Assembly: GCF_026343185.1 (NCBI RefSeq)
Contig: NZ_JAPEMA010000001.1
Location: 4,154,001 to 4,218,000, forward strand
Source: Streptomyces sp. NBC_00091
GTDB taxonomy: Bacteria > Actinomycetota > Actinomycetes > Streptomycetales > Streptomycetaceae
Reading direction: 5' to 3'
Length of the DNA: 64,000 nt
A program made the translations under genes and the position numbers. The notes beneath the pieces are model-generated. The model worked only from the letters and a program-made list of their open reading frames with translations. It did no database searches and was not told the DNA's origin. Shown piece after piece: positions 9,161 to 16,795 of this stretch. Every line of letters begins with the position of its first letter. Positions within the stretch are counted from its first letter, which is position 1.

Positions 9161-10401
9161 AGCTGGTTCTTCTTCCGGCGGCCGCTCAGCAGGATGCCGA
9201 TGCCCATGCCGGCCGCGGCGCCCGCGCCGACGATCCACCAGATGTTCTGGTTTCCGGAGCCCGGCTCCTCCTTGCTCTCCACCTTCTGCGGTTCGGCGTC
9301 GGGGGCGGCCACCGGGGCCGGGCCCGTGGCGTTCAACGCCGCCACCAGGTCGGTGCCGCCGAAGGCCTTCGGGTCGGTGCCCGTCGCGTGGGCGGTCAGG
9401 ACGAGGGTGGCCAGCGCGGCCGGGTTGCCCTTGGACCACTCGGCGGAGTTCTTCTGGAGCCACTCCAGCGCGCCCGCCGCCGACTGCCGGTGCCCGGCCG
9501 CGGCCAGGGCGATCACGGCGTCGGCGGTGTTGCCGGTGTCGGCGGTGGGCTGGTCGGCGCCCGGGGTGACCGCCGTCAGGTGGCCGTCCTTCTTCAGGGC
9601 CTCGGCGAGGTAGCCGGCCGCGCCCTGCGCCGCGCCCGCCGGGTCGGCGGAGCCGGCCGGGCAGGCCAGCGCGGCGGCGGGGGTGTCGGTGGTGGCCGGG
9701 TCGACGAGGATGCCCCTGCCCAGGCCGGCCAGGGCGGCGGCGGCCGTGGCGTCGGCGTTGGCGGGGAGCTTGCCGTCGGCCGCCTGGTACCCGAAGGCGC
9801 CCCGGTCGGCGGCCGGCTCGGCGGAGCAGCCCAGCTGGAAGGAGAGCAGGCCGTCGTAGGCGGACTTGCCGGCCTTCGACTTCACCTCGGCCGGCTTGTC
9901 GCCCGCCGTCGCGAGCGCGCTGATCACCAGGGAGGTGGAGCTGCCCTCGCTGGGGGAGCCGGGGACGTAGGCCCAGCCGCCGTCCTCGTTCTGTACGGAC
10001 TTCAGCCAGTCCGTGGCCTTCTTGACCGCCGCGTCCTTGCCGCCGAGGGCCTTCAGGGCCTGCACGGCGATGGCGGTGGCGTTGGTGTCGTACGTCGTCT
10101 TGTCGTCGCACGGCAGGCCCACCCGGTAGGAGGCGAAGCCGCCGTTCGGGCACTGCTGGCTGGTGAGGAAGGCCACGGCCTGCGGGGCGGGCTTCACGCC
10201 GGCGGTCTGCTGGGCGAGCAGCGCGAGGGACTGCCGCCACACCCCGTCGTACGTCGGGTCGGCCTTGCCGAACAGGCCCGACGGGACGACCGGGGGCGCG
10301 GACGGGGAGGGCGGCGGCGTGTCGGCGAGGGCGGCGGGCGCGGCGCCGACGCAGAGCACGGCGGAGGCGGCGAGCGCGGCGGCGCTGCGGCGGACGTTCA
10401 T
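9157..10401 (-). CDS. Membrane-anchored alpha/alpha-barrel protein, transcobalamin/terpene-cyclase-like repeats
   Basis: A 414-residue exported protein: signal peptide (1-26, ending ALA), a Pro/Ser spacer, then helical repeats with motifs such as CPNGGFASY and NEDGGWAYV typical of the squalene-cyclase/prenyltransferase alpha-alpha toroid. A C-terminal transmembrane helix (IWWIVGAGAAAGMGIGILL) and a basic tail follow. The same toroid forms the B12-binding domain of intrinsic factor and transcobalamin. As first gene after a cobalamin riboswitch and part of an ECF operon, a surface corrinoid-binding role is attractive but inferred. Prenyl-transfer or cyclase activity is unlikely outside the membrane. 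Confidence 0.78.
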   Translation of the reverse strand: MNVRRSAAALAASAVLCVGAAPAALADTPPPSPSAPPVVPSGLFGKADPTYDGVWRQSLALLAQQTAGVKPAPQAVAFLTSQQCPNGGFASYRVGLPCDDKTTYDTNATAIAVQALKALGGKDAAVKKATDWLKSVQNEDGGWAYVPGSPSEGSSTSLVISALATAGDKPAEVKSKAGKSAYDGLLSFQLGCSAEPAADRGAFGYQAADGKLPANADATAAAALAGLGRGILVDPATTDTPAAALACPAGSADPAGAAQGAAGYLAEALKKDGHLTAVTPGADQPTADTGNTADAVIALAAAGHRQSAAGALEWLQKNSAEWSKGNPAALATLVLTAHATGTDPKAFGGTDLVAALNATGPAPVAAPDAEPQKVESKEEPGSGNQNIWWIVGAGAAAGMGIGILLSGRRKKNQL

Positions 10402-10475
10402 GACGGGGCGGGTGCCTCTCGTACGGGGGGCGGGAGACAGGCACGCGCAGGCACCGGGCTCCGGCTCCGTTTACC

Positions 10476-10650
10476 TCGACGGTGCCGGCCGCCGGAGGAC
10501 CCGGCGGCACGAGCCGCGCACCTCCGGCACGGGGCATTCCGGCTGCCGTCCCGCGTGCTGCGGGCCGGGTTCACGGTTGCGGGTCAGCGCCGGATTCGCA
10601 CCGGCTTCCCCCCATACGGAAGTGTGGACGACGGGCTCACTCTACCGGCC
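10476..10650 (-). promoter_or_regulatory. Cobalamin (AdoCbl-type) riboswitch
   Basis: On the minus strand 10612-10577 reads as the conserved B12-box region (GGAAGCCGGTGCGAATCC, then GGCGCTGACCCGCAACCGTG). An AGCCGGAATGCCCCGTGCC segment at 10546-10527 matches the second conserved block. A following GCCGCCGG/CCGGCGGC hairpin at about 10482-10505 could be the expression platform. It precedes the five-gene ECF operon and is expected to switch it off when B12 is plentiful. Confidence 0.9.
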
Positions 10651-10694
10651 CGTAGCCTGCGCACCGGGTGGCGGCGGGGCGGGGCCCGGCGGGG

Positions 10695-11744
10695 CTACAG
10701 CGCCCGGTACGCCACCGGGTCGGTGCCCGGGACGGCCTCCGCCCGGCCCTGTTTCACCAGCCGCCGCAGGTGCGCCTCCGCTTCCGAGACGGCGATGTTC
10801 CGGGAGCCGTACGGGATCTGCTCCCAGGGCCGGTTCCACTCCATCCGCTCCGCGAGCCCCCAGGGGGTCAGGGGCTCGGCCAGCAGCCGCCACAGCCCGC
10901 TCAGCCGTTCCTCGTGGTGCTCCAGCAGCTCCCGTACGCGGGCGGGCGCGTCGGTGAAGGCGTGCTGGTGGGCGGGGAGCACCTCGGCGGGCCCGAGCCG
11001 GCCGACGCGTTCGAGGGAGTCGAGGTAGTCGCCGAGGGGGTCGGTGACCCGGGTGTCCCCCGGGGCCTCGTACAGGCCGATGTGCGGGGAGATCCCGGGC
11101 AGCAGGTGGTCGCCGGAGAAGAGCCGGCCGTTGCCGGGCAGCTGCGCGGGGTGCGCCTCCTCCAGGTGCAGGCAGACGTGGCCGGGGGTGTGTCCGGGGG
11201 TCCAGATCGCCCGCAGCCGGCGCCCGGCCAGGGGCAGCAGCTCGCCCGGGACGATCTCCCGGTCGGGGACGGCGGCCCGCAGACCGGGCAGGGTCCGCAT
11301 CCGCCCGCCGGTGCGTGCCGCCCGCAGCGGGGCGATGTGCTCCTCGGGGGCGCCGGCGGCGGCCAGCTTCTCGCTCATGTAGTCGAACCAGACGCCCGGC
11401 TCGGCGGAGCGGGTCCGTACGACGACCTCGGTGTCGGCGGCGTGCATGGCGATCCACGCACCCGAAGCCTCCCGCACCCGCCCCGACAGGCCGTGGTGGT
11501 CGGGGTGGTGGTGGGTGATGACCACCCCGTGCACGTCGGCGACCGGGAAGCCGAGTGCGCCGAGCCCGGCGGTGAGGGTGTCCCAGGAAGCGGGGTCGTC
11601 CCAGCCGGTGTCGATCAGTACGGGGCCGCGGTCGGTGTCGAGGACGTGGACGAGGGTGTGGCCGAGCGGGTTGTCGGGGATGGGGACCTTGATGCTCCGG
11701 ACACCTCCGCCGTGGTCGGTGACCTGCGGCGCGGTCTCTGACAT
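10695..11744 (-). CDS. MBL-fold metallo-hydrolase
   Basis: A 349-residue metallo-beta-lactamase-fold hydrolase. It carries the metal-binding THHHPDHHG loop (HxHxDH type, about residue 75), further ligands in TPGHTPGHV and FSGDHLL, and a C-terminal helical domain. Relatives hydrolyse thioesters or lactones (glyoxalase II, lactonases). The ATG at 11742-11744 follows GGAAGAGAG. It is divergent from an aldehyde dehydrogenase, with a KstR-like operator 92 bases upstream of its start, so it may be an acyl-CoA thioesterase or lactone hydrolase in sterol or lipid breakdown. Fold certain, substrate unknown. Confidence 0.85.
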   Translation of the reverse strand: MSETAPQVTDHGGGVRSIKVPIPDNPLGHTLVHVLDTDRGPVLIDTGWDDPASWDTLTAGLGALGFPVADVHGVVITHHHPDHHGLSGRVREASGAWIAMHAADTEVVVRTRSAEPGVWFDYMSEKLAAAGAPEEHIAPLRAARTGGRMRTLPGLRAAVPDREIVPGELLPLAGRRLRAIWTPGHTPGHVCLHLEEAHPAQLPGNGRLFSGDHLLPGISPHIGLYEAPGDTRVTDPLGDYLDSLERVGRLGPAEVLPAHQHAFTDAPARVRELLEHHEERLSGLWRLLAEPLTPWGLAERMEWNRPWEQIPYGSRNIAVSEAEAHLRRLVKQGRAEAVPGTDPVAYRAL

Positions 11745-11835
11745 GAGGACTCTCTTCCTGGCCCGGTGTGTCCGAGGACGCTCGGTGTGTCCGAGGGCGC
11801 TCGCGGTGTCCGAGGGCCGGTCTGGCAAGTCTGGC

Positions 11836-11849
11836 AAGAACGTGTTCTA
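11836..11849. promoter_or_regulatory. KstR-like operator upstream of the MBL hydrolase
   Basis: AAGAACGTGTTCTA matches TnnAACnnGTTnnA except at the first base; both AAC and GTTCTA are intact. It lies in the divergent region between the MBL gene and the aldehyde dehydrogenase gene. Confidence 0.65.
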
Positions 11850-11973
11850 TTGGTAGCCCAAGTCGACCACTTCCAGCCCTTCCTGACTAGCCGTCGGATC
11901 TTCTTCCCGTCTCCCGGGCGTGCGCCCGCTCCGGCCTTGTCCTGGCCTTGTCCTGACCGTGGACTCCTCGAAC

Positions 11974-11987
11974 TAGAACTGGTATCA
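11974..11987. promoter_or_regulatory. KstR-like operator upstream of aldehyde dehydrogenase
   Basis: TAGAACTGGTATCA differs from TnnAACnnGTTnnA at one base. It is nested in a larger perfect palindrome, AGAACTG-GTAT-CAGTTCT (11975-11992). It lies 45 bases before the aldehyde dehydrogenase start. Confidence 0.6.
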
Positions 11988-12031
11988 GTTCTGCGACATC
12001 GTGCGCAGCGCAGCACCTGGAGGCAGCAGCC

Positions 12032-13483
12032 ATGACCGAGCTCGTGGAACACGGCCAACTGTTCATCGGCGGGGAATGGACGGATCCGCTGGGCGCCGAC
12101 ACCATCCGGGTCGTCTCCCCCCACACCGAGCAGGTCATCGGCAGCGTCCCGCACGCCTCCGAGGCCGATGTGGACCGCGCCGTGGCCGCCGCCCGCAAGG
12201 CCTTCGACCAGGGACCCTGGCCCCGCCTGTCACTGGAGGAGCGGATCGCCGTCGTCTCCCGGATCAAGGACGCCATCGCCGTCCGGCACGAGGAGATCGC
12301 CCGCTCCATCAGCTCCCAGAACGGCTCCCCGTACTCCTGGAGCGTCCTCGCCCAGGCACTCGGCGCGATGATGGTCTACGACTCCGCCATCAAGGTCGCC
12401 GCCGCCTACCCCTACGAGGAGCGCCGCCAGGGCGCGCTCGGGTCGATCCTCGTACGCCGCGAGCCGGTCGGGGTCGTCGCCGCCGTCATCCCCTGGAACG
12501 TCCCGCAGTTCGTGGCCGCGGCGAAGCTCGCACCGGCGCTGCTCACCGGCTCGACGGTGATCCTCAAGCCCTCGCCGGAAGCCCCCCTCGACTCCTTCAT
12601 CCTGGCCGACATCGCGAGGGAGGCCGGGCTGCCGGAGGGGGTGCTGTCGATCCTGCCCGCCGACCGCGAAGTCAGCGAGTACCTGGTCGGGCACCCCGGC
12701 GTCGACAAGGTCGCCTTCACCGGCTCCGTCGCCGCCGGCAAGCGGGTCATGGAGGTCGCCGCCCGCAACCTGACCCGGGTCACCCTCGAACTCGGCGGCA
12801 AGTCCGCCGCGGTGATCCTGCCCGACGCCGACCTGGAGAGCACCATCGCCGGGATCGTCCCGGCCGCCTGGATGAACAACGGCCAGGCCTGCGTCGCCCA
12901 GACCCGGATCCTCGCCCCGCGCAGCCGCTACGCGGAGGTGGCCGAGGCCCTCGCCGCGGCGGCCGGCGCCCTGGTCGTCGGCGACCCCCTCGACCCGGCG
13001 ACGCAGCTCGGCCCGCTCGTCGCCAAGCGCCAGCAGCAGCGCTCCCTGGACTACATCCGGATCGGCCAGGAGGAGGGCGCGAAGGTCCTGGCGGGCGGCG
13101 GCCGCCCGGCGGGACTGGAACGGGGCTGGTACGTGGAGCCGACCCTCTTCGGCGACGTCGACAACTCGATGCGGATCGCCCGCGAGGAGATCTTCGGCCC
13201 GGTCGTCTGCCTCATCCCCTACGGGGACGAGGCGGAGGCCTCCCGGATCGCCAACGACTCGGACTTCGGCCTGAGCGGCAGCGTGTGGACGGCCGACGTC
13301 GAGCACGGCATCGACTTCGCGCGCGGGGTCCGCACCGGCACGTTCAACGTGAACACCTTCAGCCTGGACATGCTCGGCCCGTTCGGCGGCTACAAGAGCA
13401 GCGGTGTGGGACGGGAGTTCGGCCCGGAGGGCCTGAGCGAGTACCTGGAGCACAAGATGATCCACCTGCCGGCTGGTGCGTGA
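12032..13483 (+). CDS. NAD(P)-dependent aldehyde dehydrogenase
   Basis: A 483-residue class 3/10-type aldehyde dehydrogenase. It has the Rossmann motif VAFTGSVAAGK (about 225), the general-base segment LELGGKSA (about 250), the catalytic cysteine in NNGQACVAQ (about 285) and the C-terminal GPFGGYKSSG. It oxidises an aldehyde to the acid. GGAGG lies about 10 bases before the ATG. The stop overlaps the ferredoxin start by one base (TGATG). With a KstR-like site in its promoter and CYP125 in the same regulon, oxidation of a sterol C26 aldehyde is a reasonable guess; the substrate is not shown by sequence. Confidence 0.9.
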   Translation: MTELVEHGQLFIGGEWTDPLGADTIRVVSPHTEQVIGSVPHASEADVDRAVAAARKAFDQGPWPRLSLEERIAVVSRIKDAIAVRHEEIARSISSQNGSPYSWSVLAQALGAMMVYDSAIKVAAAYPYEERRQGALGSILVRREPVGVVAAVIPWNVPQFVAAAKLAPALLTGSTVILKPSPEAPLDSFILADIAREAGLPEGVLSILPADREVSEYLVGHPGVDKVAFTGSVAAGKRVMEVAARNLTRVTLELGGKSAAVILPDADLESTIAGIVPAAWMNNGQACVAQTRILAPRSRYAEVAEALAAAAGALVVGDPLDPATQLGPLVAKRQQQRSLDYIRIGQEEGAKVLAGGGRPAGLERGWYVEPTLFGDVDNSMRIAREEIFGPVVCLIPYGDEAEASRIANDSDFGLSGSVWTADVEHGIDFARGVRTGTFNVNTFSLDMLGPFGGYKSSGVGREFGPEGLSEYLEHKMIHLPAGA

Positions 13484-13716
13484 TGGGAGACCGCTGGCAG
13501 GTCGAGGTCGACCGCGGGGTCTGCATCGGCTCGGGCATGTGCGTGAACCACGCCCCCGACGCCTTCACCCTCGACTCCGCCCGCCAGTCCCACCCCCGCT
13601 CCCCGGAAACGGACGCCAACGAACCGACCCTGACGGCGGCGGAGGGCTGCCCGGTGGAGGCCATCCTCATCACCCTGTTCCCGTCGGGGGAGGCGGTGTT
13701 CCCGCCGGAGGAGTGA
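13483..13716 (+). CDS. 3Fe-4S-type ferredoxin
   Basis: A 77-residue small ferredoxin. The cysteine pattern is CIGSGMC near residue 12 and a later EGCP. The three cysteines, with no fourth in the first cluster motif, point to a [3Fe-4S] centre like the ferredoxins that feed actinobacterial P450s. Its ATG overlaps the aldehyde dehydrogenase stop, so the two are coupled. No P450 is adjacent, but CYP125 at 256-1500 shares the predicted KstR control and a second P450 lies at 37907. Which P450 it serves cannot be read from sequence. Confidence 0.88.
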   Translation: MGDRWQVEVDRGVCIGSGMCVNHAPDAFTLDSARQSHPRSPETDANEPTLTAAEGCPVEAILITLFPSGEAVFPPEE

Positions 13717-13796
13717 GGGGGGTGGGGGGTGGGGGATGGGTGGGGCGGGGCTTCGGGGGGGCGGGGTTTCGGCTGGGCGGTGTCAGGGACGGTTTG

Positions 13797-13944
13797 GGGG
13801 TTTCCCGTCAGTCCCATCGTCCTTCCGTGTCGGGCCGGTCCGTCAAGGGCGCTCCCTTCGGTCGCGTCGCTTCGCGATGGCCTTCGGCCACCCTTGACCG
13901 ACCGTCCCGCCCCGGAAAGACAAAGGACTGCCGGGAAGCCCCCA
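13797..13944. repeat. Long imperfect palindrome, REP-like
   Basis: 13797-13851 and the reverse complement of 13889-13944 align over about 55 bases with scattered mismatches. The inner part includes GGTCCGTCAAGGG paired with CCCTTGACCGACC. It lies 3' of the ferredoxin in a gene-free 412-bp stretch whose first 80 bases are G-rich. It is probably a dispersed extragenic palindrome and may also act as a terminator. Confidence 0.65.
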
Positions 13945-14069
13945 AAGGAACGGTCACGGGGCAGGGAGGGGAGGAGCGGCCTCGTCAGTGATGAGGCGAG
14001 GGGCCGGGCCTTGGTACGCCGGGCATCCGGGCATGCCCAGGGAGAGCCCAGGGCCGGGGGCCCGGGGGC

Positions 14070-14111
14070 GCGACAGATCGCTACGCGCTTCTCGGATCTC
14101 AGCGTCCGGCG
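14070..14111 (+). repeat. 42-bp inverted repeat, left copy
   Basis: This 42-base sequence recurs inverted at 15881-15922 with two mismatches. The pair encloses three genes and about 1.77 kb. Flanks are G/C homopolymer-rich and no target-site duplication can be defined. See the right copy and the cassette finding. Confidence 0.9.
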
Positions 14112-14128
14112 GCCGGCTGGGGCTGGTC

Positions 14129-14641
14129 TTACGGGCGGAGGGCTTCGAGGGCTTCCCAGGCGGAGGAGGAATCGAAGAGCTGGAGGGACGGGCCCTGTGT
14201 GTTGGCCAGGACGGCGTAGTGCTCGGGGGTGAGGGAGAGGTCACCCCAGGGTTCCTCGACATGAGCGCGGGTCAGGAGACGGCCGGAGGTCTTGCACCGG
14301 ATCCAAGGGATGACGAGGAAGTCGGCCAGTCTTGGGTCGGTCAGGGTGAGGGGGACGGTGTCGGGGCGCTCTACGAGTTCCAGGGGGCTGGGGAGGCCGT
14401 CACCGGGGCAGGCGAGGAGGCGGGAGGTGATGTTCTCCCGTACTCCCCATGTCTCCGCCACCACGGATATCTCCACCCGGGTGGTCTCGCCGATGGTCAG
14501 CTGATGTTGGAGGAGAGAGCTCACCAGTAGCTCGAGGCCACCCTCCTGCTCGCCTATGTCCCAGCAGACCTGGACCTCCTGGGCGTCGTGATCAGGCAAG
14601 AGGCGGGCGAAACGGGTCCATACGGCAGCTTCGTCGGTCAC
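14129..14641 (-). CDS. Hypothetical protein inside the inverted-repeat cassette
   Basis: A 170-residue soluble protein with no signal peptide or membrane segment and no family I recognise. It is acidic, rich in Leu and Glu, and has several Trp residues. Base composition is visibly less GC-rich than the flanking steroid-regulon genes. It starts with GTG at 14639-14641 without a clear ribosome site, so the start is uncertain. It lies just inside the left 42-bp repeat and is divergent from the acetyltransferase gene. Confidence 0.65.
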   Translation of the reverse strand: MTDEAAVWTRFARLLPDHDAQEVQVCWDIGEQEGGLELLVSSLLQHQLTIGETTRVEISVVAETWGVRENITSRLLACPGDGLPSPLELVERPDTVPLTLTDPRLADFLVIPWIRCKTSGRLLTRAHVEEPWGDLSLTPEHYAVLANTQGPSLQLFDSSSAWEALEALRP

Positions 14642-14703
14642 CCGGAGAGGCTAACTCCGATATCTCATTGCGGTGATCGCCCCTGCGACGCAACGATGCC
14701 GCC

Positions 14704-15207
14704 ATGGAGCAGCCGAATGAGACCATTGAGTGTGAAGGCTTCACCCTGCGGCGATGGGCGGAGAGTGACTTCGATGCCCTGCTCCGGTTGAGCGAGGAAT
14801 CCCTCGACCACCTGAAGCCGTGGATGCCCTGGGCCCGCTCCCACACCCCACAGCACACCCGGGACTTCCTCGCCGGCTGCGGTCCGGACTGGCGGAGCGG
14901 TGAGGCGTACAACTACGCGATCACCGCGGACGGCAGGGCCGTCGGCAGCTTCTCCCTCTACCAGGCCGACGAGCCGCAGGGCCGCTCCCTGGGGTACTGG
15001 CTGCACCCCGCCGCCACCGGGCGGGGCATAGCCACGCGGGGCGCGGCGGCCCTGGTCACCCAGGCTTTCGCCCTGCCGGGCGTGGAGTACCTGGAGATCG
15101 TGCACGACCCGGCCAACACCGCCAGCGCCGCCGTCCCCGAGCGTCTGGGATTCACCGTCGTAGACACGGAGTCCGCAACGGACGTCGTCTGGCGACTGCA
15201 CGCCTGA
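14704..15207 (+). CDS. GNAT-family N-acetyltransferase (RimJ/RimL type)
   Basis: A 167-residue acetyltransferase. The N-terminus FTLRRWAESDFDALLRL and the acetyl-CoA loop region LGYWLHPAATGRGIATRGAAAL (about 97-118) are typical of RimJ/RimL-type GNATs, which acetylate protein N-termini or small amines. It lies within the 42-bp inverted-repeat cassette and is 21 bases upstream of a DJ-1/PfpI-like gene on the same strand, so the two are probably co-transcribed. Family clear, substrate unknown. Confidence 0.88.
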   Translation: MEQPNETIECEGFTLRRWAESDFDALLRLSEESLDHLKPWMPWARSHTPQHTRDFLAGCGPDWRSGEAYNYAITADGRAVGSFSLYQADEPQGRSLGYWLHPAATGRGIATRGAAALVTQAFALPGVEYLEIVHDPANTASAAVPERLGFTVVDTESATDVVWRLHA

Positions 15208-15228
15208 CGGCGTACTTGAGGAGTTGCG

Positions 15229-15840
15229 ATGCAGGTAGCCGTGGTCACCTTCGACGGGTTCAACGAACTCGACAGCTTCATCGCCTCAGCGCTGATCAAC
15301 CGCTGTCGAAAGGACGGCCTGGAGGCCTTCATCGCGACGCCGACCCCCGTGGTCACGTCGATGAACGGCGTCGAGGTGACCGGGCAGCGCCCGATGGAGT
15401 TCGTGGCCGAGGCCGATGTCGTGCTGATCGGCAGCGGCGTGAAGACGCGTGACGTGATCGCCGACGACCGGCTGCTCTCCCTGCTGCCGCTCGACCCTTC
15501 CCGACAGCTGATCGGTTCGCAGTGCTCCGGCGCGCTGGTGCTCGCGCGGCTCGGGCTGCTGGGCGACATGCCGGCTTGCACGGACATGACGAGCCGGCCC
15601 TTCGTCGAAGCCGAGGGCGTCACCGTGCTGGACCAGCCGTTCCACGCCGAGGGGAACATCGCCACCGCAGGCGGCTGCCTGGCCTCGCAGTACCTCGCCG
15701 CGTGGGTGATCACCCGCACCCTCGGCGAGCACGCCGCGCGCAACGCCATCGACTACGCCGCTCCCGTCGGTGAGAAGCAGCAGACCGTAGAGCGCACCCT
15801 GCGCGCCGTCCACGCGGGCGAAGCAGCACTGCGACGCTGA
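15229..15840 (+). CDS. DJ-1/PfpI family (class I glutamine amidotransferase-like) protein
   Basis: A 203-residue protein with the Rossmann-like opening MQVAVVTFDGFNELD and a nucleophile elbow GSQCSGALVLARLGLL (cysteine near residue 102). A later TAGGCLASQYLAAWVI segment is also typical of the DJ-1/PfpI superfamily. Members act as chaperones, glyoxalases, isonitrile hydratases or AraC-type ligand domains; none can be chosen here. The ATG follows GAGGAGTTGCG. It probably forms an operon with the preceding acetyltransferase. It ends 40 bases before the right 42-bp repeat. Confidence 0.85.
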   Translation: MQVAVVTFDGFNELDSFIASALINRCRKDGLEAFIATPTPVVTSMNGVEVTGQRPMEFVAEADVVLIGSGVKTRDVIADDRLLSLLPLDPSRQLIGSQCSGALVLARLGLLGDMPACTDMTSRPFVEAEGVTVLDQPFHAEGNIATAGGCLASQYLAAWVITRTLGEHAARNAIDYAAPVGEKQQTVERTLRAVHAGEAALRR

Positions 15841-15880
15841 CCCCCATCACCGTCTGGTGGACGTATCAGCCCAAGACGGT

Positions 15881-15922
15881 CGCCGGACGCTGAGATATGA
15901 GAAGCGCGTAGCGATCTGTCGC
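15881..15922 (-). repeat. 42-bp inverted repeat, right copy
   Basis: Reverse complement of 14070-14111 with two adjacent-region mismatches (ATATCTC in place of GGATCTC when read in the left orientation). It lies between the DJ-1-like gene and the 3' end of kstR. A transposon end, a recombination site or a conserved regulatory sequence are all possible. Confidence 0.9.
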
Positions 15923-15956
15923 CCCCCGAAGCCCCCGCCCGCCCCCTACAGCAGGA

Positions 15957-16568
15957 TCAGGCCTTTTCCGGGGTCGTCAGGTCGATCAGACGGCAGACAG
16001 TTTCGATGTCGATCTTCACCTGGGCGATCGAGGCGCGGCCCGAGAGCCAGGTGATCAGGGCCGAGTGCCAGGTGTGCTCGATGACGCGGACCGCCGAGAG
16101 CTGTTCCGCCGTCGGCGGGGCGTCGAGGCCCATGGCGTCCAGGATGATGGCCGTCGTCAGGCGGGAGACCGTGTCCACTTCCGGGCTCACGCTGCGGTCC
16201 GCGAAGGTCAGGGCCCGCACCATCGCGTCCGCGAGGTGGGGTTCCCGCTGGAGGGCGCGGAAGGCGCGCATCAGGGTCTCCGCGACGCGGGCCGCCGGCT
16301 CCTCGCCCGCCGGGGGGCGTTTGCGCAGGGTCGCGTGCATGTGCTGGAGCTGGTCCTGCATGGTGGCGACGAGCAGGTGCACCTTGGACGGGAAGTAGCG
16401 GTACAGGGTGCCCAGCGCGACGTTCGACGACTCCGCGACCTCCCGCATCTGCACGGCGTCGAAGCCGCCCCGGCTGGCCAGCTGCGCGCTCGCGTGCAGG
16501 ATCCGGCGGCGGCGCGCCTCCTGGCGTTCCGTCAGGGGAGGCGTCACGGCCTTCGCTTCCGCTGTCAT
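15957..16568 (-). CDS. kstR: TetR-family repressor, KstR orthologue
   Basis: A 203-residue regulator. The N-terminal helix-turn-helix (about 15-65: RRRRILHASAQLASRGG, VQMREVAESSNVALGTLYRYFPSKVHLLV) and the C-terminal ligand domain are both like mycobacterial KstR. The latter includes AMVRALTFADRSVSPEVD and RVIEHTWHSALITWLSGRAS. KstR represses cholesterol-catabolic genes and is released by 3-oxo-4-cholestenoyl-CoA-type ligands. The ATG at 16566-16568 is chosen because homology begins directly after it. A perfect TnnAACnnGTTnnA site lies 161 bases upstream (16729-16742), which suggests autoregulation. Matching sites precede five other loci in the window. Confidence 0.92.
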   Translation of the reverse strand: MTAEAKAVTPPLTERQEARRRRILHASAQLASRGGFDAVQMREVAESSNVALGTLYRYFPSKVHLLVATMQDQLQHMHATLRKRPPAGEEPAARVAETLMRAFRALQREPHLADAMVRALTFADRSVSPEVDTVSRLTTAIILDAMGLDAPPTAEQLSAVRVIEHTWHSALITWLSGRASIAQVKIDIETVCRLIDLTTPEKA

Positions 16569-16728
16569 GTGTCCCGTTCCTGGCGTTCCGTGTCGTTGCG
16601 GCGGCTGATTCCGGGATGGTCCGGAGGTCAGCATGTCAGGCGCCCGAGCCGTGGCGCGAATCACCTGCTCCGCCTCTTACGGTGTGGTTTCCGGCCGGTA
16701 GATTCAATGGTCTTCAGAGGATCAAGTC

Positions 16729-16742
16729 TGAAACTTGTTCTA
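16729..16742. promoter_or_regulatory. KstR operator between kstR and the glycosyltransferase gene
   Basis: TGAAACTTGTTCTA is a full match to TnnAACnnGTTnnA. It sits in an AT-richer stretch of the divergent region, 161 bases from kstR and 54 bases before the glycosyltransferase start, so it could control either or both. Confidence 0.75.
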
Positions 16743-16795
16743 CATTATCCGAGCGGTTACGCTCCGGCGAAAGTGCAGGGAGAAGGGGGCCGAGA

